The notes beneath the pieces are model-generated. The model made no database searches. It was given only the letters and a program-made list of their open reading frames with translations, and was not told where the DNA came from. Shown here one piece after another: positions 1 through 5,695 of a stretch of 5,695 nt of DNA (within the stretch, counting starts at the first letter, position 1; each line of letters begins with the position of its first letter). Source of the stretch: Chlamydiota bacterium (GTDB lineage: Bacteria; Chlamydiota; Chlamydiia; Chlamydiales; Waddliaceae). Made by a program: the position numbers and the translations under genes. The stretch lies in assembly GCA_011065005.1 (NCBI GenBank), contig JAAKFP010000177.1, positions 1 to 5,695 of the forward strand. The letters run 5' to 3'.

Positions 1-2
1 TT

Positions 3-107
3 AGTCGAACACAAATCGTTACAGCCACTCCCATATACGCCTATAAACGTGATTGCACTTCAGGGTTGATCAGCGTTTGCTGGCATTTTGTCGATCATAT
101 CAAATAA
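3..107 (+). CDS. Possible C-terminal tail of an unrecognised upstream gene (partial)
   Basis: One plus-strand frame is open from the left edge to a TAA at 105-107, giving 34 residues that begin SRTQIVTATP and end WHFVDHIK. I do not recognise the product. A terminator-like hairpin with a T-run lies about 50 bases downstream, which fits the end of a transcription unit. An open run of 34 codons can easily arise by chance, and another plus frame is open to position 69, so this is only a candidate. If real, the gene converges on the large minus-strand gene. Confidence 0.3.
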   Translation, partial: SRTQIVTATPIYAYKRDCTSGLISVCWHFVDHIK

Positions 108-154
108 AAAAAAATGAATTTTACACGAAGGTGTCATAGAAATGTGTTTCTTGC

Positions 155-181
155 GCTGCTCCCGCAGCTGTATGTTTTTTT
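155..181 (+). terminator. Weak rho-independent terminator-like hairpin
   Basis: The stem GCTGC (155-159) pairs with GCAGC (164-168) around a TCCC loop, and a run of seven T follows at 175-181. The stem is short and six bases separate it from the T-run, so termination may be inefficient. It would serve a plus-strand gene ending near 107. A smaller ACAC/GTGT hairpin lies just upstream at 123-134. Confidence 0.4.
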
Positions 182-189
182 GACATTTA

Positions 190-206
190 CCCCCCTCCCC
201 CCCCCC
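190..206. repeat. Interrupted poly-C tract (C6-T-C10)
   Basis: Six C residues (190-195), one T (196), then ten C residues (197-206). The same tract reads as a G-run on the minus strand. Homopolymers of this length are prone to slippage during replication and to sequencing error. No coding frame runs through it here, and no gene start lies close enough to suggest control of expression. Confidence 0.9.
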
Positions 207-256
207 GTTCCGCTAACGCTTCACAAGGGGCTTGCACCTTTTGGCGCTACCGCGCC
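207..256. repeat. GC-rich intergenic block with a perfect 5-bp hairpin
   Basis: This block is much richer in G+C than the A/T-rich DNA on either side. It contains GGCGC (243-247) paired with GCGCC (252-256) around a TACC loop, and a looser AAGG/CCTT pairing (225-228 with 237-240). With the adjoining C-tract it looks like a dispersed intergenic repeat. Only one copy is in the window, so repeat status is inferred from composition and symmetry. Confidence 0.35.
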
Positions 257-348
257 TAGTAATTCACCCTTCTTTATTCTCAAAGTTTAGAAAAGGAAGA
301 GGATATCAATATTAATTTTTGTCGAGAAAAACTTATGTAGAACCGCAA
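257..348. other. Intergenic stretch with no recognised feature
   Basis: A/T-rich DNA lying between the GC-rich block and the 104-bp palindrome. I see no credible ribosome binding site with a start codon, no convincing promoter pair and no repeat. No gene starts downstream on the plus strand that would need a promoter here. Confidence 0.5.
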
Positions 349-452
349 GGACTTGTCACCGTTTTGTTATCCATCGACTTGTCGATGGTTTTGGTGCAGA
401 TGTCCACAAATTTCACCGACAAGTCGGCGACTAACAAAACGGTGACAAGTCC
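349..452. repeat. 104-bp near-palindrome with perfect 21-bp terminal inverted repeats
   Basis: The left end (349-369, starting GGACTTGTCACC) is the exact reverse complement of the right end (432-452). After a five-base mismatch the arms match again for ten bases (CGACTTGTCG against CGACAAGTCG), so each arm is about 40 bp around a centre of about 24 bp. Each arm also folds on itself: CCATCGAC (371-378) pairs with GTCGATGG (381-388), and CCGAC (416-420) with GTCGG (423-427). There is no transposase gene and no clear target-site duplication. It could be a MITE-like element, a dispersed palindromic repeat, or a cruciform or RNA hairpin. The short plus-strand frame across it (319-507) is not credible as a gene. 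Confidence 0.85.
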
Positions 453-453
453 C

Positions 454-496
454 CGTACTCCCAAATTTATTGCTAACCACAAACTCTCAGAGTACG
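454..496. repeat. Small inverted repeat, 7-bp arms
   Basis: CGTACTC (454-460) is the reverse complement of GAGTACG (490-496) with 29 bases between. The right arm overlaps a second small palindrome, ACTCT-C-AGAGT (483-493). It directly abuts the 104-bp palindrome and may belong to the same repeat structure. Arms this short can occur by chance. Confidence 0.35.
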
Positions 497-550
497 CGTT
501 TTTGTGATTGAGTTGAGGCCTGAACGGTTACATTGAGAAAGGTAATGGGC

Positions 551-573
551 AAAAAGAAAAGTCCCAAAGGGAC
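551..573 (-). terminator. Rho-independent terminator of the large minus-strand gene
   Basis: Read on the minus strand, GTCCC-TTT-GGGAC forms a perfect 5-bp stem with a three-base loop (573-561), followed at once by TTTTCTTTTT (560-551). This is the classic intrinsic terminator layout. It lies about 120 bases past the stop codon of the large gene, in the correct direction, with no other gene between, so the transcript should end here after a structured 3' untranslated region. Confidence 0.7.
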
Positions 574-586
574 GGGATTTAATGAG

Positions 587-617
587 CCTAGGGCAAGTCC
601 GAAGGACAAGCCCTGGG
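587..617. repeat. Middle hairpin of the 3' hairpin array
   Basis: On the plus strand GGGC-AA-GTCC-GAA-GGAC-AA-GCCC (591-613) folds into two 4-bp stems separated by a symmetric AA/AA internal loop and closed by a GAA loop. Flanking bases 587-590 and 614-617 add further pairs, including one G-T wobble. It is followed by GGGATT, as are its two neighbours. It is probably transcribed as part of the 3' untranslated region of the large gene. Confidence 0.65.
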
Positions 618-640
618 ATTGTGGGTGCCCCTAGGATTGA

Positions 641-666
641 GCCCGGAGGGCGGGATTTAGTTTTTT
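641..666 (+). terminator. Third hairpin of the array, with a T-run on its plus-strand side
   Basis: GCCC (641-644) pairs with GGGC (648-651) around GGA, then GGGATTTAG, then six T (661-666). With the A-rich stretch at 551-560 on the other side, the array is bounded by outward-facing T-runs, as in a bidirectional terminator. The nine bases between stem and T-run are more than usual, so plus-strand termination here is uncertain. On the minus strand this is the first hairpin after the large gene. Confidence 0.35.
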
Positions 667-694
667 GTAGGTGCCTAATTCTAAAAGCTATATG

Positions 695-3600
695 TTAAGT
701 CACTGCTGAGCCCACCTCCGCAAATAAATTTTGCAAGGGGCTATCCTGGTAGCGCGCAGCCTTTTTTGGGTATCCGTTGAGGATATGTTCAAGAAACAAC
801 TTTTGCATCTTCCTGGCTCCTTGGCTGTTAAACCATAGCTTCAAGAGCTTAAGCTCATCAGGACTAAACTGGCATTCTCCATTTAAAAACTTGAGCTTTA
901 CGATTTTTAACTGCTCCCCTTGTGAGAGCTTTTTATTTGGATCATTAAACCCTAAGGTCAAATTGTAATAATCGGGACTATCACGGTAAAGCATAGCCTC
1001 TCGTTGAGTCAACAGCGTCACCTTAGATTTTTTCACAAGCAAGTGGTGGAAATCGGTTCGACGGGAACCGAGAAGTTTATACCCATCTTCTTCTCGACCT
1101 GTTGTCGATTCCAATACATTTATAGCTATATAGATCCCATCAAACGCAGAAGCATAGGATTTTAGTTTTTGATCTGTTTTAAGGTAAGACTTTAGAGGAA
1201 AGATAGGGATTTTCTTGACGTGTTGTTTCGCTATCTTCTCACTTCCATAGGAGTAATGACAATTACTTCTCATAATCCGCTTTGCCTCATGAAAGGAATG
1301 ATATTCCTGTATCGCCTCAGCGTTAGCTTCATAAATGTGAACTTTTTCCTCTTGTATCGACTCTTGAACCTCAAGCTGCATTTCTCGTTCTGTTTCTGTC
1401 TTCATTTCTCGCTCCACTTCGACGGTTTGATCGTCTTCAATCTCTTTTGCAGGGAGCTGGAGCTTAGCTGGAAGGCTGTCTTGAATATTCGAAACGATCA
1501 AATCTATCTCTTCTAAGCAACGATCTTCTGTGATACCGATTTTTTCTAACCATGGCATTTTCTCAAAAAGTTCTTTTATTCTCGCAACATATTGCTTCTT
1601 GTCTAATTCGACGACCTTTTCACCGTCGACCTCTGTCGACAAAGTTCCGTAAAGCTCTCTGGAACTAAAAAATGCAGGCTTAATCCAAGTCGATTGTAAA
1701 TGGACAAAGGCATGCATACGAGCTGTAGGGGTCAACTTTTCATGAAGTAATACCTCTAAAAGGATCTTCTGCAGAATGTTGGCAAAACCCTCTTTTAACG
1801 CTTTGTAGTTGTCTCGACCCTGCTGGAATGCTTGATTGGCGATTACAAATTGTAAAATGGTAGCGAGTTGTATGGGATGGTCTGTACCTAAATTTAGTTT
1901 CTGGCGAATAATTCCTGCTACCTCCGCACTTATAAGAAAGCGCACACGTTGAGACTTAGCTAATCCACGCAAACGCCAGACGCTTTGAAGTAGATCACGC
2001 AGAAGCATGTTGCGGCCAATGGTCACAATGCTAATTGCATCCATTTTTTGGGAAACATCAGCCCCTGTCGTATGACTCTGATCGAGAAAGGTAAGACGCT
2101 CTTCGGAATATTTCTGTGTTTGCGAAAGGGGCATTTCTTGCGAGCCATTTGTGATCGTTTGTTCATCTTGGGCATTATAAAAAACAACCTCCTTTCCCTG
2201 AATCGACGCGATTTGATGAGCCATTTCACTGTTGGTGCTCTCTTTAAAGTAGCCTCCCGCATCGCTAATCATATCGAAAACGACCCTTTGCTCATTGAGT
2301 TGTTGAAGCATCTCCTCAAGTGAACCCTCTTTAATGGTCAGAGCATTGGTTCGACTATTTTTCCAAAGAGTTGTTAGCGTTTTTGCATCGGTTCCAATAG
2401 CTGGTTCAGGTTTGAGTGTATGATGCATGCTGACTCCATTCCAGAGCGTTCCGGTAAAACCCGCTGCCTTGAGAAAGAAAGCCACCAAGTTTTGAGGATT
2501 GCAGCTCATTTTGTATTCAAATTGCTCTAACTGTGGCAGGATGACATGAGAAACAAAGAAGAGTTTTACTTCAGGACTTTCATTGATCGCTTTCACGAGA
2601 TCTTCGATGTTTGCTGGCTTATAGTTAAAAAATGGCATGTTGATACTGCCCTTTAGTTTTGCAAACGCCTTTCCAGCCACAGTCTCCTTAATTGCCATCT
2701 TTCCACCGCTGGCTACAATTTCGCGCATCGCCTTTTCTTGAAGAAGCTCGATTTGGCTTTTCACCATTTGAGTAGTAACTCCTTTTTTCATGTAGGTCTG
2801 AAAGGTGTAATTCATCGTGATATGTGGATTGGAAAACTGAGAGCCCGAGTTTGGAGTTTGTGAAGCAGAGAAAGGAATGGCAAGAGGATCACTCGATTTA
2901 TCATCCAAGCCATACTTCTCATCGCAAATACGCGTTAGAGTATAAGGGAGGAGATGAGAAATCTGTTCTCCTGCCAGCGCAACAACATCTTGGACCTCCT
3001 CATCCAGCGAGTCGAAAAATTGTTGGGCCGATTTGATGTGATCCTTGTCACGACACAAATAGTGCAAGAGATGTGCGCGGGTTTTCTTGTTCAATTTTCC
3101 AATAAATTGTTGGAGTTTTTCGGTTAGGGATTTGGACTCAAATGTCATCTGACCTAAGCGATCGACTAAAGCATTAGCAAGAGGTACTTGAAGCTTTTTG
3201 GTGTATAACTGTTCCGTAAGCACTGGCGCCTCTTCATTAGGATTTGGGTCACTCTCAAGGCGTGCTAGAGCTCTTAACTTAGGATCCTCATAAAGCAGGC
3301 CAAATATCCCTGCAAGCAGCTCAAGTTCATGCATTTTAGGAGATATGTTGTTACCTCCACTGAAGCTAACTTCATGGAGGATATTGAGAACAGTGTCTGC
3401 TTCATCGATGATGGGATAGCCACTTTCACTTATAAGGGAGAGAATTTTCTGCATCAGTTTTAGCTCGACCGGGAATTCCTTCTTCTTGTCACTACCCCTG
3501 ATATGTGCAGAACACTCCTCAATAAATTTGATCAGGAGACATTGAACGCTTTTGCTGGTCATAATCAGGCATTCTCGATTTTCACGAATCGCTTTCAATT

Positions 3601-5695
3601 CGTCATAAATTGCTTCAAGGCGTTCTTTTGTAAATTTTGTCTGTCGATCGAAGTGAAGAGCGCAGAGTGACTGTGAAAAGGATTGAAGAATTACTTGCGT
3701 ATCCTGGGAGATGCTTTCAAAGAGAGGTTGAGGGACAATGAGCATGGAGAGTGTCTTACCGTTTGCACGCAGAAGTCCAAGAAGCGGGAGTAATACCTTG
3801 GACTTTCCAGATCCCATGATCATCTCCATCACAAGATTAGGCTCTCCCCCACTTAAAAACTTCTCTAACTTCTCCACCTGACATGGACGCATGGTGATGT
3901 TAGCAAAATACTCAAACACCAAATAGGCTGGACGTTTGAGAGGATCATACATTCGAGTCGCAAGCATCGTCTCAGCAAGCTGATTGACAAAATCACTGCG
4001 TTCTTCCGGCTTACATTCCTTTAAATTATGTAAACTCTCCTCAGCACGTGTTCTTTGTTGATCACGGGTAGCATGAAGGAGAAAGCATCCTACTTTTTCC
4101 GCCAACCGATTGAGATCGTCTTCTACTAAAGCCGGGTTTTTTTGCAAGAGCTGACCAAAGTCGTTGCGAGCAAATTGGATAATCAGCTCCTCAAGCGTGA
4201 TCACTTTTCTCAATTTTCCCCATCTTTTGAGCTGGAATTGTGCAACCATTGCCGGCGTGTCGGGATCCTTATTTGCAAGGGCAAGGGTCTCTTTCTCTAG
4301 ACGCTCAAGTGCTTCCTTGTCTTGCACTTTATCCTTTGACAGTACCTCATCGACTCTTTTTAAACCCTCTTCAGTAACAGTATAGAGAGGGGAAGATGGT
4401 TCCTCGGTATAAACTTTAAGATCTGCAACCAGGCGGTCGACTTCTCGATTTTGGACAGGGTCATTGCTATGACAAGAGTCTAGAAGTGAAGATAATTCAC
4501 TAACATCTTTTTTGCCTTCCTGTGACACTTCTTTAAAACAGTCTTTACCATCTTCTGCTAATGCTGATAAAGTGGGAAGCGACACTTTAAGTTCTACAGG
4601 TGGTTCTACCGGCTGCTTTTTTTCGAGATGAAAGCCTTCTGGAATGCTTGTATCAGGTGATTGCTGAAAAATTTGTTCAGCAGGATGTTTGTCAAGCTGC
4701 TTTTTTGCTAGTGAGTACAACTGGGTTTTCCATTTATCACTTAGAGACGGATAGAGAGACGGATAGTAGGAATAGTCATTTTCATAGATAGGATCAGTAA
4801 AAACCGTCGGGTTTTCTAGGACGGCTTCGAAAAAATTAGCCATTCCGGCGTATCTTCCATTTTCAACTGTGCGAACAAAAGGCAAGGAGGCTTTAAGGCG
4901 TTGCCTTTCTTTATCACTTCCTTTTCTTGCCATCTCATAGAAATAGATAAAATGGCGATTCATTTCCACGTGAGGACGTGTCAAAAGAACGTCTACGGCC
5001 GGTTTTTCATCATAGTGGTCCCCGCTAAATCTATCGGGAATCGTAAAACCTTCAAGAGTTTTCACTTTTTCTACTTTAGCGGCCTTTGAAAGAGGGATTT
5101 CTATCGTTTGTGCTGCAACGGGATCTAGTTCTTTTAATCGTAAGAAATGAAGCACATGAAACCCCTTGCTCAAAAAAGCTTTTAGCAAAAGAAGCTCTTC
5201 TTCCGGTTGAAGCTTAAATACTGTGACGTTGTTGTATAGGTTTACGTAACGATCATAACGTTCCCTTATCGCTGAGATCTCTTTATCAGGAAGCTCCTGA
5301 TGATTGGACAGACTGTTTTTGAAAAGAAGGTAACCAGCGTAAAGTTGCAAAATAGTACCATCACCGCTTTTATCACCTGTGATTTGATCGATTTTTGCGA
5401 GATCTTTTAAGATTTTTGCCTCTTGTGGTGTATAAGGACTTAGCTTAGTGCCGTATTTCTTCAGATAGTGTGCAGCCTCCTTATACTCTTGCGCTGCAGC
5501 CAAAACCTCTGCAAGATAAAGGTTGGCTTCCCTTGATTTGCAAAAGAGTTTGCCATTTTTCTGAACATCAAAAACATAATATTTTTGTGGATCTAGCTCT
5601 TCACACTTCAAACTGCGATCAAGTTCATAACGTGGTAGAAGAACCTCCTTTTTTTCAGGAGCTTTTAAGTCTTGGTGAGGAAGGATAAGTTTGCG
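695..5695 (-). CDS. Giant DUF3638/DUF3645-family SF2-like ATPase, N-terminus outside window (partial)
   Basis: Probable ATP-driven motor; substrate and pathway unknown. At least 1666 residues, ending at TAA (697-695). The frame is open to the right edge with 28 codons before the TTG at 5611-5609, so that TTG is an internal Leu and not the start. Residues 1-600 are mostly charged and probably helical, with no recognised domain. Motor blocks in order: RPxQ (603-606), SF2 motif I GSGKS (628-632), IVPQP (653-657, motif Ia-like), MTSKS (712-716), motif II DEAD (764-767), YGLD (928-931) with LAIPF (938-942) typical of DUF3645, GFTGT (1079-1083), DAGGYF (1145-1150), DQSHTTGAD (1205-1213, motif V-like) and QSVWRLR (1237-1243, motif VI-like). 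A Glu/Lys-rich, coiled-coil-like segment (about 1418-1461) separates the motor from an unrecognised C-terminal tail of about 200 residues. Eukaryotic relatives usually have GEGKS where this has GSGKS. No membrane segment was seen. There are no internal stops or frameshifts, so it looks functional. Family assignment is fairly sure; function is not. Confidence 0.88.
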   Translation of the reverse strand, partial: RKLILPHQDLKAPEKKEVLLPRYELDRSLKCEELDPQKYYVFDVQKNGKLFCKSREANLYLAEVLAAAQEYKEAAHYLKKYGTKLSPYTPQEAKILKDLAKIDQITGDKSGDGTILQLYAGYLLFKNSLSNHQELPDKEISAIRERYDRYVNLYNNVTVFKLQPEEELLLLKAFLSKGFHVLHFLRLKELDPVAAQTIEIPLSKAAKVEKVKTLEGFTIPDRFSGDHYDEKPAVDVLLTRPHVEMNRHFIYFYEMARKGSDKERQRLKASLPFVRTVENGRYAGMANFFEAVLENPTVFTDPIYENDYSYYPSLYPSLSDKWKTQLYSLAKKQLDKHPAEQIFQQSPDTSIPEGFHLEKKQPVEPPVELKVSLPTLSALAEDGKDCFKEVSQEGKKDVSELSSLLDSCHSNDPVQNREVDRLVADLKVYTEEPSSPLYTVTEEGLKRVDEVLSKDKVQDKEALERLEKETLALANKDPDTPAMVAQFQLKRWGKLRKVITLEELIIQFARNDFGQLLQKNPALVEDDLNRLAEKVGCFLLHATRDQQRTRAEESLHNLKECKPEERSDFVNQLAETMLATRMYDPLKRPAYLVFEYFANITMRPCQVEKLEKFLSGGEPNLVMEMIMGSGKSKVLLPLLGLLRANGKTLSMLIVPQPLFESISQDTQVILQSFSQSLCALHFDRQTKFTKERLEAIYDELKAIRENRECLIMTSKSVQCLLIKFIEECSAHIRGSDKKKEFPVELKLMQKILSLISESGYPIIDEADTVLNILHEVSFSGGNNISPKMHELELLAGIFGLLYEDPKLRALARLESDPNPNEEAPVLTEQLYTKKLQVPLANALVDRLGQMTFESKSLTEKLQQFIGKLNKKTRAHLLHYLCRDKDHIKSAQQFFDSLDEEVQDVVALAGEQISHLLPYTLTRICDEKYGLDDKSSDPLAIPFSASQTPNSGSQFSNPHITMNYTFQTYMKKGVTTQMVKSQIELLQEKAMREIVASGGKMAIKETVAGKAFAKLKGSINMPFFNYKPANIEDLVKAINESPEVKLFFVSHVILPQLEQFEYKMSCNPQNLVAFFLKAAGFTGTLWNGVSMHHTLKPEPAIGTDAKTLTTLWKNSRTNALTIKEGSLEEMLQQLNEQRVVFDMISDAGGYFKESTNSEMAHQIASIQGKEVVFYNAQDEQTITNGSQEMPLSQTQKYSEERLTFLDQSHTTGADVSQKMDAISIVTIGRNMLLRDLLQSVWRLRGLAKSQRVRFLISAEVAGIIRQKLNLGTDHPIQLATILQFVIANQAFQQGRDNYKALKEGFANILQKILLEVLLHEKLTPTARMHAFVHLQSTWIKPAFFSSRELYGTLSTEVDGEKVVELDKKQYVARIKELFEKMPWLEKIGITEDRCLEEIDLIVSNIQDSLPAKLQLPAKEIEDDQTVEVEREMKTETEREMQLEVQESIQEEKVHIYEANAEAIQEYHSFHEAKRIMRSNCHYSYGSEKIAKQHVKKIPIFPLKSYLKTDQKLKSYASAFDGIYIAINVLESTTGREEDGYKLLGSRRTDFHHLLVKKSKVTLLTQREAMLYRDSPDYYNLTLGFNDPNKKLSQGEQLKIVKLKFLNGECQFSPDELKLLKLWFNSQGARKMQKLFLEHILNGYPKKAARYQDSPLQNLFAEVGSAVT
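4743..4766 (-). repeat. 12-bp in-frame tandem duplication inside the large gene
   Basis: The 12-base unit AGAGACGGATAG (plus strand) occurs twice with no gap and no mismatch. On the coding strand it gives YPSL-YPSL at about residues 310-317. Because the unit is four codons, gain or loss of a copy keeps the frame. Exact identity suggests a recent slippage event. Confidence 0.85.

Noticed and set aside
1..60. Minus-strand gene ending at position 1 with TAA
   Set aside because: That frame meets another stop only five codons upstream, so no gene body exists in the window.
349..452. CRISPR repeat or integron attachment site
   Set aside because: There is a single inverted pair, with no regularly spaced direct repeats and no recognisable integron core sites.
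319..507. 62-codon plus-strand open frame starting at TTG
   Set aside because: Most of it lies on the 104-bp palindrome, it has no convincing ribosome binding site, and the peptide is low in information and unlike any family I know.
1220..1516. 98-codon plus-strand open frame, rich in Leu, Phe and Ser
   Set aside because: It is antisense to the charged Glu/Lys segment; the hydrophobic look is what Glu/Lys codons give when read on the opposite strand.
2023..2262. 79-codon minus-strand open frame
   Set aside because: It lies wholly inside the large gene in another frame of the same strand, across a region carrying conserved motor motifs, so it is a shadow.
695..5695. Deubiquitinase function, a label sometimes attached to fungal members of this family
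   Set aside because: I see no recognisable cysteine-protease catalytic motif in the visible part; the evidence supports only an ATPase-type motor.

Overview
The window is dominated by one very long minus-strand reading frame (695 to the right edge) with about 690 bases of structured non-coding DNA beyond its 3' end. The frame is still open at position 5695, so the protein is cut off by the window: 1666 residues are visible and the true start lies outside. Residue numbers below count from the first visible codon (5695-5693).

The protein is best read as a bacterial member of the DUF3638/DUF3645 family of giant P-loop proteins, known mainly from fungi and other eukaryotes. Several blocks I recall from the eukaryotic members appear in the same order: RPxQ before a GSGKS P-loop, an IIDEAD motif, YGLD followed by LAIPF, GFTGT, DAGGYF, DQSHTTGAD, and QSVWRLR. 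Together they look like a complete superfamily 2 (SF2) helicase-like motor. Its cellular role is not known to me.

The organism is probably a bacterium of moderately low GC. Bacterial DUF3638 proteins are, to my knowledge, typical of amoeba-associated chlamydiae (Parachlamydia, Simkania, Waddlia type), so a Chlamydia-like endosymbiont is my leading guess. This is inference; no rRNA or other marker is present.

From the left: 3-107 may be the tail of an unrecognised plus-strand gene, followed by a weak terminator-like hairpin. Next come a poly-C tract (190-206), a GC-rich block with a hairpin (207-256), an unremarkable A/T-rich stretch (257-348), a 104-bp near-palindrome with perfect 21-bp ends (349-452), a smaller inverted repeat (454-496), and three GGGATT-linked hairpins (561-651). 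The last of these hairpins in the direction of the large gene is followed by a U-rich tail and should terminate its transcript. If the left fragment is real, the two genes converge on a repeat-rich intergenic region. No tRNA, rRNA, CRISPR array or transposase gene was seen.
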